This document shows positions 8,594 to 18,369 of a stretch of 64,000 nucleotides of DNA, one piece after another. The stretch lies in assembly GCA_963662905.2 (NCBI GenBank), contig CAXXFD010000003.1:1302001-1366000 (forward strand), written 5' to 3'. Position numbers and translations under genes: made by a program. Position 1 is the stretch's first letter, and every line of letters starts with the position of its first letter. Source of the DNA: G963662905 sp963662905. GTDB taxonomy: Bacteria > Bacteroidota > Bacteroidia > Bacteroidales > WRLA01. The notes under the pieces are model-generated. The model worked only from the letters and a program-made list of their open reading frames with translations, was not told the origin of the DNA and did not search any database.

Positions 8594-11500
8594 TTATAGC
8601 TTTCGCTTGATTTCGTATTCTTCATAACCTTCGATGATATCACCAACTTTAATATCATTAAAATTCTCGATGTTCATACCACAGTCCTGACCGGCAATAA
8701 CTTCTTTCACATCATCTTTAAAACGACGCAGTGAACCGAGCAATCCGGTATAAACAACAATACCGTCACGGATGACACGAACTTTGGAAGTGCGCTGTAC
8801 TTTACCGTCAATAGCAAAGCAACCGGCAATAGTACCCACTTTGGATATTTTAAATATCTCGCGTACTTCGAGGTTGCCAATAATTTTCTCTTCAATTTTT
8901 GGCGCAAGCATTCCCTCAATAGCCGATTTAAGCTCTTCCAGGGCCTGGTAAATAATGGAGTAAAGCCTGATATCGATTTGTTCGGCTTCTGCCAGCCTGC
9001 GAGCCTGAACAGAAGGTCTGACCTGGAATCCGATAATAACCGCATTAGATGCCGAAGCCAGCAATACATCCGATTCTACAATCTGTCCAACCGCCTGGTG
9101 CACGACATTAACCTGCACTTCTTCAGTTGATAATTTCAGGATTGCATCGGTAAGAGCTTCAACAGAACCCTGAACATCACCTTTCACGATAACATTCAAT
9201 TCCTGGAAATCGCCAATGGCAATACGACGGCCAATTTCGTCGAGAGTAATATGTTTCTGAGTGCGCAGCCCCTGTTCGCGTTGCAGCTGAAGGCGCTTTG
9301 TAGCAATATTTTTTGCTTCCCTTTCCTCTTTCATCACATTAAAAGAATCCCCTGCACCCGGAGCTCCATTAAGACCCAGCATTAATACAGGTGTTGACGG
9401 CCCTGCTTCTTTTACCTGTTCGTTATACTGATTGTACATGGCCTTCACTTTTCCAAAATAGGATCCTGCCAGAACAGTGTCTCCAATATGCATGGTACCG
9501 CTTTGTACAAGCATTTTTGAAACATAGCCACGTCCTTTATCGAGCGATGATTCAATAATGGCACCTTTTGCCAGTCGGTGCGGATTGGCTTTCAGGTCGA
9601 GCATCTCTGATTCGAGCAGCACTTTTTCAAGCAATTCTTCAATATTGATACCGGCTTTTGCAGAAATCTCCTGACTTTGATATTTACCGCCCCAGTCTTC
9701 AACAAGGTAGTTCATATTTGCCAGTTGCTGTTTAATCCGTTCCACATCAGCGGTAGGCTTATCAATTTTATTGATAGCAAAAACTATTGGCACACCGGCT
9801 GCCGAAGCATGGTTTATCGCTTCTTTTGTTTGGGGCATCACGTTATCGTCAGCAGCAATAACAATAATTGCCACATCGGTTACCTGAGCACCACGCGCAC
9901 GCATTGCAGTAAAAGCTTCATGACCCGGAGTATCGAGGAAAGTGATTTTTCTTCCATCATCCAAAACTACCTCATAGGCACCAATATGCTGGGTAATACC
10001 ACCGGCCTCACCGGCAACTACGTTTGCATTACGGATGTAATCAAGTAACTTGGTTTTACCGTGGTCCACATGCCCCATAACGGTAACGATGGGTGCACGG
10101 GATTCAAGTTTACTATTGTCTTCTTCTTCTTCAACGTTATCAATAGCTTCAAGGACCTCCACGCTAACAAATTCCACGCTATAACCAAACTCTTCTGCAA
10201 CAACAGTAATTGTTTCAGCATCAAGTCTTTGGTTAATTGATACAAAAAGCCCCAATGACATACAGGCACTGATAATATTATTCACCTGTACATTCATCAT
10301 TGTTGCCAGTTCGTTTGCGGTAACAAATTCTGTAACCTTGAGTACTTTCCTTTCTTCTTCCTGGCGGATCAATTCCTCATGGCGCACCTGGCTGGCCTGC
10401 TCACGCTTGGCCTTGCGGTGCTTGGATCCTTTTGATTTGGTTGATGAAGTAAGTTTGGTTAAAGTTTCTCGCACTTTTTGCTGGATTTCTTCAGCAGTTG
10501 GCTCTACTTTAGGCTGTTCTTTTTTCTTTCCGCGTACCGGTTTATTGCGCGGATTTCGGCGGTCCTGATTACGTTGTTGCTGCCCTCCTTGTTGCTGCCC
10601 TCCTTTTTGCGGGTCGCCCTGATTTTGTCCATCCTGTTGCTGGTTTGGATTAACCGGGCCTCCCGGACGGATGCGTTTCCGCTTTTTCTTGCGGTTTTTG
10701 TTCATTTCCCCTGAAGATGATGCTACAGGCTTTTTCTTTTCGGGTTTCTTTTTTTCGGGCAATACAATTTTGTCCAAAATCTTAGGCCCAGTAAGTTTTT
10801 TTACTTCGGTAGGGATGAAGTTCTCGTCAAAGTCTGCTTTCTTCTCGGCCGTTTTAGGTTCCTCTTTTGGCTTTACAGTTTCTTTATTTTCAGCTTCGCG
10901 GGCTTCCGGTTTTTTCTTATCTTCTGTGGGCTTTTGCTGTTTGTTTTGCGTCTTGAATTTTTCCTGTTCCAGGCGACGTTCTTTCCGGGTCTTTTTCGCC
11001 GGTTTGGTCTTTTGGTTTAAAGAATCAAGATCGATTGTTCCCAAAACCTTAGGTCCGCTTTCTTGTTTGGCTTCTGATATTTGAGCTTCTTTGATTTCAG
11101 CAGTAGGTTTTTTATCTTTTTCGGCATGACTGCCCTCCTCTGTCTTTCCTGCTTTAGGTTCAGGCTTCTTTTCTGCAGGAGTTTCTTTGACAATCTCCTT
11201 CTTTTCTTCTTTTTCGGCCTTCTGATCAACAGGCAGTTTTTCTGTTGCTGCAATCACTTCTTTTTGTCCTTTCGGATCCTCTTTTTTCTCTGCCGGCTGT
11301 TCTTGCTGTACCTCTTTTTGGGGTTTTTCTTCCTGAGTACTTTCTTTGATCACTGCTTTATTTGCAGAGATTTCCGGGATTGGCTGAGCAGGCACATCTT
11401 CTTTCTCAAGCTGTTTTTTCTGCTCTGCACTGTGGCTTTCCGGTTTTGTTTCCGGCACAGGTTTTTCTTTAGGCTCGGCTGGAGCAGGAGAAGCCATGGT

Positions 11501-11833
11501 TGTCTTTTTAATCATCAGATCGCCGGAAGCTGGTGCAACTGACGGTTTTTCCTGATTTTCAGACTTAACAACCCCCGCGGCAGGTTTTACATCTTCTTTT
11601 TCAGCATTTTTATTTTTTAATGCCGCCAGTTCAATGCTTTCCGCTTTTTCTTTGACTTTCCTATCAGACTCGTATTCATTAGCCAGCATTCCATATTGTT
11701 CCGGGCTCAGTTTTGCATTCAAACCACCAACAATATCATGACCTTTTTTCGCCAAAAAAGCTATGATTGTTTGCGCACTGATATTGAACTCTCTTGCTGC
11801 TTTACCTATTCGTATCGGTCTTCCTTCTGACAT
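8594..11833 (-). CDS. infB: Translation initiation factor IF-2
   Basis: The 1079-residue GTPase delivers initiator fMet-tRNA to the 30S subunit. A short N-terminal IF2_N domain (about 1-55, IRIGKAAREFNIS) is followed by a very long Lys/Glu/Pro/Gln-rich linker (about 60-480), a second IF2_N segment (about 500-560), then the G domain with GHVDHGKT near residue 587, DTPGHEAF, and NKIDKP, and the C-terminal beta-barrel and fMet-binding domains. The charged linker makes it longer than E. coli IF-2 (890), as is usual in this phylum. It is the last gene of rimP-nusA-infB, 167 nt after nusA, with a terminator at 8545-8571. Confidence 0.97.
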   Translation of the reverse strand: MSEGRPIRIGKAAREFNISAQTIIAFLAKKGHDIVGGLNAKLSPEQYGMLANEYESDRKVKEKAESIELAALKNKNAEKEDVKPAAGVVKSENQEKPSVAPASGDLMIKKTTMASPAPAEPKEKPVPETKPESHSAEQKKQLEKEDVPAQPIPEISANKAVIKESTQEEKPQKEVQQEQPAEKKEDPKGQKEVIAATEKLPVDQKAEKEEKKEIVKETPAEKKPEPKAGKTEEGSHAEKDKKPTAEIKEAQISEAKQESGPKVLGTIDLDSLNQKTKPAKKTRKERRLEQEKFKTQNKQQKPTEDKKKPEAREAENKETVKPKEEPKTAEKKADFDENFIPTEVKKLTGPKILDKIVLPEKKKPEKKKPVASSSGEMNKNRKKKRKRIRPGGPVNPNQQQDGQNQGDPQKGGQQQGGQQQRNQDRRNPRNKPVRGKKKEQPKVEPTAEEIQQKVRETLTKLTSSTKSKGSKHRKAKREQASQVRHEELIRQEEERKVLKVTEFVTANELATMMNVQVNNIISACMSLGLFVSINQRLDAETITVVAEEFGYSVEFVSVEVLEAIDNVEEEEDNSKLESRAPIVTVMGHVDHGKTKLLDYIRNANVVAGEAGGITQHIGAYEVVLDDGRKITFLDTPGHEAFTAMRARGAQVTDVAIIVIAADDNVMPQTKEAINHASAAGVPIVFAINKIDKPTADVERIKQQLANMNYLVEDWGGKYQSQEISAKAGINIEELLEKVLLESEMLDLKANPHRLAKGAIIESSLDKGRGYVSKMLVQSGTMHIGDTVLAGSYFGKVKAMYNQYNEQVKEAGPSTPVLMLGLNGAPGAGDSFNVMKEEREAKNIATKRLQLQREQGLRTQKHITLDEIGRRIAIGDFQELNVIVKGDVQGSVEALTDAILKLSTEEVQVNVVHQAVGQIVESDVLLASASNAVIIGFQVRPSVQARRLAEAEQIDIRLYSIIYQALEELKSAIEGMLAPKIEEKIIGNLEVREIFKISKVGTIAGCFAIDGKVQRTSKVRVIRDGIVVYTGLLGSLRRFKDDVKEVIAGQDCGMNIENFNDIKVGDIIEGYEEYEIKRKL

Positions 11834-12000
11834 ATTTAACTCTTAGTGACTGCTTGTATTAACCAGCCGATTTTTCTGCACGGCCAAACATTAATTTCAG
11901 GCAAAATTATAATAATAAATCTATATTTCTTAAAAATCTAAGGCATGAAATACCCATACGCCTGTAGTACTATGATATTTCATAAAAGATAATTCGGGTT

Positions 12001-13236
12001 TTAATCAAATTCCGCTTGCAGTATTTTGACCACCTCCCGCACTGTTTCTTCTTCAAGATCAGTACGTTTCACCAAATCCAATACAGGTAATGCGAGGATA
12101 CTTTTGGCTGTATCGCAGCCAATAGCTTTGAACTCATCAATGATCCATTGATCAATTTCATCACTAAATTCCTGTATATCAACATCTTCATTATCATTAT
12201 CAGCATCACGGTACACATCAATTTCGTATCCGGTCAATTTGCCGGCAAGCTTGATATTATAACCGCCTTTACCGATTGCAAGCGACACCTGATCGGGTTT
12301 CATATACACATCGGCACGTCCGTTTTCATCATCAATGGTGATTGTTGAAATTTTGGCCGGACTGAGCGCACGCTGGATATAGAGGCTCGGGTTGGCTGTA
12401 TAATTAATTACGTCGATATTCTCATTTTTCAGTTCACGAACTATTCCATGGATGCGCGAACCTTTCATTCCCACACAAGCTCCTACAGGGTCGATACGGT
12501 CATCATATGATTCCACTGATATTTTGGCGCGCTCTCCCGGAACGCGGACAATTTTCTTAATCGTAATCAAACCATCAAAAACCTCAGGCACTTCCTGTTC
12601 GAACAAACGTTCCAGGAATATTGGCGATGTGCGCGATAATACAATAATCGGGTTTTGGTTACGCAATTCTACCCGGGCAACTACTGCACGAATGGTATCT
12701 CCTTTGCGGTAATAATCGGAAGGAATCTGTTCCTGCTTTGGCAATGTCAGTTCAATTCCTTCATCATCAATAACCAATATTTCCCTTTTCCAAACCTGAT
12801 ATACTTCACCGGTTATGATTTCGCCAACACGTTCTTCATACTTTTTGTAGATATTGGCTTTTTCATATTCCATAATTTTGGATTTCAGGTTTTGGCTGAT
12901 GGATAATATTTCACGTCGTCCAAAATCCTTCAATTCAAATTTCTCCGAAACCTCTTCACCCACTTCAAAGTCAGGTTCAATTTTGATGGCATCAGAAAGG
13001 GCAATCTGAAGATTTTCATCCTCCAGCTCATCGTCATCAACAATTTCGCGGTAACGGATAATTTCAAGGTCACCTTTGTCGATATTCACAATGACATCAA
13101 AATTCTCGTCGGTACCAAACCTTTTTTCGAGCATATGGCGAAAAACCTCTTCGAGGATTTTCATCATAGTTTCACGGTCAATATTTTTGAACTCCTTAAA
13201 TTCCGCAAAAATCGGAGCCAAATCTCTAGTATCCAT
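12001..13236 (-). CDS. nusA: Transcription termination/antitermination factor NusA
   Basis: The 411-residue RNA-polymerase-binding factor controls pausing, termination and antitermination. The order is an N-terminal RNAP-binding domain (about 1-130), S1 domain (about 135-205, GEIITGEVYQV), and two KH domains (about 205-345, with GACVGMKGSRI and LAIGKGGYNIKLA). It has a short C-terminal tail with one helix-hairpin-like repeat, so it lacks the two acidic repeats of E. coli NusA, as in most non-proteobacteria. It lies 25 nt downstream of rimP, the canonical order. Confidence 0.96.
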   Translation of the reverse strand: MDTRDLAPIFAEFKEFKNIDRETMMKILEEVFRHMLEKRFGTDENFDVIVNIDKGDLEIIRYREIVDDDELEDENLQIALSDAIKIEPDFEVGEEVSEKFELKDFGRREILSISQNLKSKIMEYEKANIYKKYEERVGEIITGEVYQVWKREILVIDDEGIELTLPKQEQIPSDYYRKGDTIRAVVARVELRNQNPIIVLSRTSPIFLERLFEQEVPEVFDGLITIKKIVRVPGERAKISVESYDDRIDPVGACVGMKGSRIHGIVRELKNENIDVINYTANPSLYIQRALSPAKISTITIDDENGRADVYMKPDQVSLAIGKGGYNIKLAGKLTGYEIDVYRDADNDNEDVDIQEFSDEIDQWIIDEFKAIGCDTAKSILALPVLDLVKRTDLEEETVREVVKILQAEFD

Positions 13237-13261
13237 GGCTATTGCATTATATTAAAAAATA

Positions 13262-13732
13262 TTATTTAAAGCTAATCACGCATTTTGCTGTTTTAATTTC
13301 TTCAAAAGCCAAAATTTGCGCTTGTTTTTCTTCTTCGCTCATTTTTTTCAGTTTGGATTTTGAAGCGGGCAATTCGGGTTGCAATTTGATGCTGTCATCA
13401 TTTACGGCCAGCAAATCTCCTTGAAATTTCCGACCGTCTTCCATTTCCACTTTTATGGTTCGGCCTATATATTTCCGGTATTGCCTTTGGCTAAGAAGCG
13501 GCTGGTCAATGCCATAAGTGGTAACATTGAGTTCATAATCTTCCACCTCGCGATCGAATTTTCCCTCTACACAGCGGCTGATCCGAACACAATCATCAAT
13601 GGTTAGCCCGTCATCGCTGTCGAGTACAACAAAAATTTTATTGGAAGCACTTACACGGACATCAACCAAATAGTGCGCACTGCCTTCCAGTTCGTCCCTT
13701 ACAAGTTTCTCTATGGTATCTTTATTTATCAT
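13262..13732 (-). CDS. rimP: Ribosome maturation factor RimP
   Basis: The 156-residue protein is needed for 30S maturation. The N-terminal half shows the RimP pattern (LDSDDGLTIDDCVRISR around residues 37-54) and the second half the Sm-like fold (YRKYIGRTIKVEMEDGRKF). It is the first gene of rimP-nusA-infB. Its ATG at 13732 lies about 80 nt downstream of a predicted start site, and the leader carries two strong hairpins. Confidence 0.93.
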   Translation of the reverse strand: MINKDTIEKLVRDELEGSAHYLVDVRVSASNKIFVVLDSDDGLTIDDCVRISRCVEGKFDREVEDYELNVTTYGIDQPLLSQRQYRKYIGRTIKVEMEDGRKFQGDLLAVNDDSIKLQPELPASKSKLKKMSEEEKQAQILAFEEIKTAKCVISFK

Positions 13733-13748
13733 TCGTAATCAATAAAGA

Positions 13749-13811
13749 AGGGGACTCTGTCCCCTCCGTCAATATCCTTCATACAAAGAAATCCGGTTCT
13801 CACCGGATTTC
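13749..13811 (-). promoter_or_regulatory. Two-hairpin leader of the rimP-nusA-infB operon
   Basis: Read on the minus strand, the first hairpin (13811-13788) is a perfect 10-bp stem GAAATCCGGT/ACCGGATTTC with a 4-nt loop. The second (13765-13749) is a perfect 7-bp stem AGGGGAC/GTCCCCT with a 3-nt loop followed by TTCTTTATT. Both lie between the predicted promoter (13818-13849) and the rimP ATG. The second resembles an attenuator; the first may also serve as the lon terminator, since it lies about 105 nt past the lon stop. Confidence 0.6.
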
Positions 13812-13817
13812 AGGCTG

Positions 13818-13849
13818 CAAATATAGAAATAATACTAATCTAAGCCAAA
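13818..13849 (-). promoter_or_regulatory. Promoter of rimP-nusA-infB
   Basis: On the minus strand, TTTG (13849-13846) is followed after 20 nt by TATATTTG (13825-13818), a full match to the Bacteroidota -7 element. The implied start is near 13813, about 80 nt before rimP. Confidence 0.65.
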
Positions 13850-13915
13850 TAATTTTGCAGAAAACCCCAAAAAATCAAAAAGATACTACATAAAGGGGCT
13901 TTCTTCGGGCAAAAA

Positions 13916-16417
13916 CTAATTCTGTTCCAATAATTTTTCTTCTTCCAATACTTTCTCAATATTCAGTGCATCGGCAACAGGCTTGGTCATTAAAGTAAAA
14001 TCAAGTACATCAATCATATTGCGGACGTAATGAAATTCAAGCCCTTTAATGTAGTCTTCCCGAATATCAAGTATATCTTTTTGATTATCAACAGAAAGCA
14101 CAATATCAGATACTTTGACGCGCTTTGCTGCAAGGATTTTTTCCTGAATTCCTCCAACCGGCAAAACCCGTCCACGCAATGTAATTTCTCCGGTCATAGC
14201 GTATTTGGGGTTCACTTTACGCTGCGTGAACACCGAAGCAAGTGCGGAAAACATGGTAATGCCTGCCGAAGGGCCATCTTTAGGTGTTGCCCCTTCCGGC
14301 ACGTGGATGTGCACATTCCAGTAGCGAAAAACTTTAGGATTTACCCCAACGGCTTCTGCATTGCTTTTCAGATATTCAAAAGCCAGAGTGGCCGACTCTT
14401 TCATCACATCACCCAAATTTCCTGTAATACTCAGGCGGCCATTACCTCTGCTCAAACTGGCCTCAACATAAAGGATTTCGCCTCCTACCTGTGTCCATGC
14501 CAAACCCGTAACAACTCCCGGGCGATCATAGGCAACAGAGCTATCGCGCTGAAAACGTGGCACTCCAAGTATATCCTGAAGGTTCTTTGCCGAAACTTTC
14601 TGCTCGTAATCCTCTCCTTCAGCAATAAAGCGCGCATTGTAACGGATTATTTTGGCAATTGCCTTGTCGAGCGAGCGCACACCGCTTTCACGGGTATAAT
14701 CTTCGATCACTTTGGAAAGCGTTGCTTTTGGGATAATCAATTGTTTTTTGTCCACACCGTGATATTCCAATTGACGTGGAATAAGGTGGCGGCGCGCAAT
14801 CTCCAGTTTTTCTTCAATCAGGTAGCCGCTGATATCGATAATTTCCATGCGGTCGCGCAATGCAGGATGAATGGTTGAAAGCGTATTGGCTGTGGCCACA
14901 AACATGATGCGCGAAAGGTCGTATTCGATTTCGAGGAAATTATCGTAGAAAGTATTGTTTTGTTCCGGATCAAGCACTTCGAGCAAAGCCGATGCCGGAT
15001 CGCCATTGATATTGGAACCGATTATTTTATCTACTTCATCCAATACAAAAACCGGATTGGATGTTTTGACTTTTTTCAGGTTTTGGATAATCCTGCCCGG
15101 CATGGCACCGATATAGGTTTTACGGTGTCCGCGGATTTCCGCTTCATCGCGCAAACCGCCCAAAGACATGCGCACATATTTGCGCCCGATGCTGCGCGCC
15201 AGGGATTTTCCCAAACTGGTTTTGCCCACACCCGGAGGGCCAACCAAACAGAGGATTGGCGAGCGCATATCACCTTTGAGCTTTAAAACTGCAAGATATT
15301 CAAGTATGCGCTCCTTCACCTTTTCAAGCCCGTAATGATCCTCATCCAACACTTTTCGGGCGTGCTTCAGATCCAGATTATCTTTGGAACATTCGTTCCA
15401 GGGCAGGCTCACCAAGGTATCAAGATAATTCAGTTGAATCGAATATTCTGCGGCAATGGGGTTCATGCGCTGGAGCTTTTTGAGTTCCCTTTCAAAGACT
15501 TCCTTTACCGTTTTTTCCCATTTCTTTTTGGATGCTTTTGCTTCAAACTCTTTAACAGCCTGTTCGTGCGGATTATCGCCCAGTTCTTCCTGAATGGTTT
15601 TCATTTGCTGATGCAGCATATAATCGCGTTGCTGCTTGTCCAGCTCTACTTTTACCTTGTTCTGGATTTTGTTTTGCAGTTCAATCATCTGCATTTCCTG
15701 CACCAAAAGCGAATATACTTCCCTTCCCCGCTCCAGCATATCCGTCATTTCCAGTAATTTTTGCTTCACGGGAACTTCAGACTTCAAATTGGAGGAAATA
15801 AAATTGATCAGGAAATGAGGACTGTCTATATTCCTAATCGCAAATTCAGCCTCAGACGGCATATTTGGCGATTTTTTAATAATCTGTATTGATGTATCTT
15901 TCAGGCTACTGATCAGAACTTCTGTATTCAAATCCGTAAGGTGTAGCTCTGTGGTATCCAATGAGCTGACATTACAAATCATATACGGCTCATTGCTAAG
16001 AAGATAATTCATATGGAAATTGCGTTTCCCCTGCAGGATCACCGTTGTGTTTCCATCAGGCATTTGAAGCGTTCTCAGGATTTGAGCCATTGTCCCCACT
16101 TTGTAGAGGTCCTTAAAACCAGGTTCCTCTTCCGAAGGATCCATTTGCGTAACAACACCGATACGCCGGTTTCCGTTGTAATAATCACGGATCAGGCGGA
16201 TGGACTTATCGCGGCCAACAGTTATTGGCATCACAACTCCGGGAAATAATACCGTATTGCGCAATGGAAGTATCGGTAATTCTTCCGGAATTTCTTCAGT
16301 CCGCATATTTTTTTCGTCATCAGAGGACATTAAGGGAATAAAATCCGTGTCCCCGTCTGCAATATTTGTCATCTTAATTATTAAATTTTCAGATTTATTA
16401 TGAGGAAAATCAGCCAT
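13916..16417 (-). CDS. lon: ATP-dependent protease Lon
   Basis: The 833-residue cytoplasmic AAA+ protease degrades misfolded and regulatory proteins. The N-terminal LON substrate-binding domain begins at about residue 45 (LPILPLRNTVLFPGVVMP). The AAA+ module has Walker A GPPGVGKT near residue 397 and Walker B-type VFVLDEVDKI. The Ser-Lys protease domain has PKDGPSAGITM with the catalytic Ser near 717 and a Lys near 760. Length is slightly above E. coli Lon (784) because of an N-terminal extension. It is monocistronic between the GlmU-like gene and the rimP operon. Confidence 0.97.
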   Translation of the reverse strand: MADFPHNKSENLIIKMTNIADGDTDFIPLMSSDDEKNMRTEEIPEELPILPLRNTVLFPGVVMPITVGRDKSIRLIRDYYNGNRRIGVVTQMDPSEEEPGFKDLYKVGTMAQILRTLQMPDGNTTVILQGKRNFHMNYLLSNEPYMICNVSSLDTTELHLTDLNTEVLISSLKDTSIQIIKKSPNMPSEAEFAIRNIDSPHFLINFISSNLKSEVPVKQKLLEMTDMLERGREVYSLLVQEMQMIELQNKIQNKVKVELDKQQRDYMLHQQMKTIQEELGDNPHEQAVKEFEAKASKKKWEKTVKEVFERELKKLQRMNPIAAEYSIQLNYLDTLVSLPWNECSKDNLDLKHARKVLDEDHYGLEKVKERILEYLAVLKLKGDMRSPILCLVGPPGVGKTSLGKSLARSIGRKYVRMSLGGLRDEAEIRGHRKTYIGAMPGRIIQNLKKVKTSNPVFVLDEVDKIIGSNINGDPASALLEVLDPEQNNTFYDNFLEIEYDLSRIMFVATANTLSTIHPALRDRMEIIDISGYLIEEKLEIARRHLIPRQLEYHGVDKKQLIIPKATLSKVIEDYTRESGVRSLDKAIAKIIRYNARFIAEGEDYEQKVSAKNLQDILGVPRFQRDSSVAYDRPGVVTGLAWTQVGGEILYVEASLSRGNGRLSITGNLGDVMKESATLAFEYLKSNAEAVGVNPKVFRYWNVHIHVPEGATPKDGPSAGITMFSALASVFTQRKVNPKYAMTGEITLRGRVLPVGGIQEKILAAKRVKVSDIVLSVDNQKDILDIREDYIKGLEFHYVRNMIDVLDFTLMTKPVADALNIEKVLEEEKLLEQN

Positions 16418-16570
16418 TCTGTCAGGTTAATTTAGAGTTTAAAACGAATCGGGCTTTTAAAGCCTCTTAAAACTGTATTTTACAACACATTAAAGAAAGC
16501 CGGTTAATACAGTTAAGTCAAATTTTCAAAAGTTGTGCCACACAAAAACAGAAGAAAGTATTTATATAAA

Positions 16571-16603
16571 AAAACAGATCTGCTAGCGGAAACAGATCTG
16601 TTT
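16571..16603. terminator. Bidirectional terminator downstream of the GlmU-like gene
   Basis: AAACAGATCTG (16572-16582) and CAGATCTGTTT (16593-16603) form an 11-bp stem around a 10-nt loop, with an A run before and a T run after. It follows the minus-strand gene ending at 16626 by about 25 nt. Confidence 0.85.
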
Positions 16604-16625
16604 TTCATTTTGAGAAAACCCAGTC

Positions 16626-17810
16626 TTAAATCCTGCTGTTGTTATATGTCAGGTGATAAACTTCTCTTAAAATTGCTTTTTCAACTTCATCAAATTCTTT
16701 GTTTCGCCGTTTAAAAACAATTTCAGCCACATCAATGGCACGATTTATATCGTAGCCCTGATATCCGGCAGTACTACCCCAGATAAAGCTGGAAACGTAA
16801 TTTCTGTGATAACCGGCTCCATAAAGGTTCGAACTTACTCCAACAACTGTTCCTGTATTGAACATGGTATCAATACCACTCTTACTGTGATCGCCCATAA
16901 TCAAACCGAGGAACTGGAGCCCGGTATCTACGAAACGTTCTTTGGTATAGCACCAGGCTTTCACGTTTTTGTAGTTATTGTTCAGATTGGATGTATTGGT
17001 ACCGGCGGCGAGGTTGCACCACTCGGCAATAACTGAGCTGCCGAGGTAACCTCCATGGGGTTTATTGGAATAACTGAACAAAATGGAGTTTTCTATTTCA
17101 CCGCCAACTTTACAATATGGCCCGATGGTTGTGCCGCCATAGATGACCGTTTGCATTTTCACGGTAGCATTTTCTCCCAAAGCTATGGGACCGCGGAGCA
17201 ATGAACCTTCCATAACAGTGGCATTTTTACCAATGTAAACAGCACCTGTTTTACTGTTCAGGCTGGCATGGCCAATATCAGCTCCTTCTTCAATGAATAT
17301 CCGGTCACCAATTGCCATAACACCTTCCGGGACAGCAGCAGATTTTCGCCCCCTGGTAATCAAATCGAAATCGTCTTCAATAGCACGGCCATTTTGGGCC
17401 ACAATTTCCCACGCAAAGCTGATGCGCATGATTTCTGATTGCGTGGCCACCTCTTTTATGCCGCCCGTATCGCCTTCTCCAATTTTATCCAGATCTTTGG
17501 CATCAACCTGAAGCGCAATAATCACATCATCATTGACCAACGCTTCCCCCGCTTCAAGGTTTTTAATTTCATCGACCAATGTTGGATTGGGTAAAACAGA
17601 ACCGTTTATAAGTATATTATGTTCGCCTTTGATGATAGGATATTTAACGCTCAGGTATTCTTCGGTAAGTGTTGATGTTTTTTCATCCAGATACTTCTCC
17701 CATTTTTCACGGATAGTGAGGATACCGACACGGATATCAGCAACCGGGCGCAAAAATGTTAATGGCAAAAGCTGGTTTCTTGCGTAGTCATCAAATAATA
17801 TGTAGTTCAT
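16626..17810 (-). CDS. GlmU-like sugar-phosphate nucleotidyltransferase/acyltransferase
   Basis: The 394-residue protein resembles a GlmU-related family of this phylum. The N-terminal half begins with YILFDDYARNQLLPLTFLRP, which lacks the standard nucleotidyltransferase LAAGxGTRM loop, so its catalytic status is uncertain. From about residue 165 the imperfect hexapeptide pattern of a left-handed beta-helix is visible (for example IGDRIFIEEGADIG and IGPYCKVGGEIENS). It probably acts on a sugar phosphate for cell-envelope synthesis; the reaction cannot be fixed from sequence. It is flanked by hairpins at 16571-16603 and 17848-17886. Confidence 0.8.
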   Translation of the reverse strand: MNYILFDDYARNQLLPLTFLRPVADIRVGILTIREKWEKYLDEKTSTLTEEYLSVKYPIIKGEHNILINGSVLPNPTLVDEIKNLEAGEALVNDDVIIALQVDAKDLDKIGEGDTGGIKEVATQSEIMRISFAWEIVAQNGRAIEDDFDLITRGRKSAAVPEGVMAIGDRIFIEEGADIGHASLNSKTGAVYIGKNATVMEGSLLRGPIALGENATVKMQTVIYGGTTIGPYCKVGGEIENSILFSYSNKPHGGYLGSSVIAEWCNLAAGTNTSNLNNNYKNVKAWCYTKERFVDTGLQFLGLIMGDHSKSGIDTMFNTGTVVGVSSNLYGAGYHRNYVSSFIWGSTAGYQGYDINRAIDVAEIVFKRRNKEFDEVEKAILREVYHLTYNNSRI

Positions 17811-17847
17811 GCCTGTAGTTTTTGGTTCGACAATTAGGTTTCAAATG

Positions 17848-17886
17848 CCAAAAAAGCCCTTATACACTGCATAAGAGCTTTTTTGG
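17848..17886. terminator. Symmetric A/T-flanked hairpin upstream of the GlmU-like gene
   Basis: CCAAAAAAGC plus CTTAT (17848-17863) pairs with ATAAG plus GCTTTTTTGG (17871-17886) with one mismatch and a 7-nt loop. It can act as a terminator in both directions. It lies 37 nt before the start of the GlmU-like gene and downstream of the separate rpmE2 terminator, so it may be in that gene's leader. Confidence 0.55.
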
Positions 17887-18020
17887 TGAGATTGTTCAAA
17901 TATAGGAAAGATTCTCTGTTCCGCCAAATAAGAACCAAAGTTTTTCATCAAATCTTTATGAACAAATTTCCTTCACCTGCAAAATCAGCAAAAAAAAGTG
18001 TCGTTGCTTATCCCCAAACA

Positions 18021-18047
18021 AAAAAACTCCCATTGAAAAACGGGAGT
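18021..18047 (-). terminator. Terminator of rpmE2
   Basis: ACTCCC (18026-18031) with GGGAGT (18042-18047) forms the stem; the minus strand continues into TTTTTTTGTTT. It lies 26 nt past the rpmE2 stop. Confidence 0.85.
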
Positions 18048-18072
18048 AAGAAAAATATTTTTGACTAAAAAT

Positions 18073-18339
18073 CTATTGATTCTTTTTGTCGAAATGCTTT
18101 TTGTAGCGGTTTTTGAACTTATCAACACGTCCGGCGCTGTCAACAAGCTTAATTTTACCAGTGTAAAACGGGTGAGATGTGTGGGAAATCTCCAGCTTTA
18201 CCAAAGGATATTCGTTACCATCCTCCCACTCGATTGTTTCTTTTGTGTTTACGGTTGAACGTGTTATAAAACCATAACCGTTCGACATATCTTTAAAAAC
18301 AACTTTTCTGTACTCCTTCGGATGTATGTCCTTTTTCAT
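18073..18339 (-). CDS. rpmE2: 50S ribosomal protein L31, type B
   Basis: The 88-residue ribosomal protein starts MKKDIHPKEYRKVVFKDMS and contains SHPFYTGKIKLVDSAGRVDKF, both typical of L31. It lacks the CxxC zinc pairs of the standard L31 and has the internal insertion typical of type B. It is a single-gene transcript with a perfect promoter (18370-18400) and a terminator (18021-18047). Confidence 0.95.
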   Translation of the reverse strand: MKKDIHPKEYRKVVFKDMSNGYGFITRSTVNTKETIEWEDGNEYPLVKLEISHTSHPFYTGKIKLVDSAGRVDKFKNRYKKHFDKKNQ

Positions 18340-18369
18340 TATAATATTGTCTTAAAAATTTTAGGACTG

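Noticed and set aside
10338..11542. Several long plus-strand open frames opposite infB
   Set aside because: They mirror the low-complexity Lys/Glu/Pro linker of IF-2 and are rich in Phe, Ser and Leu as expected from the antisense of such codons; no start signals or domains.
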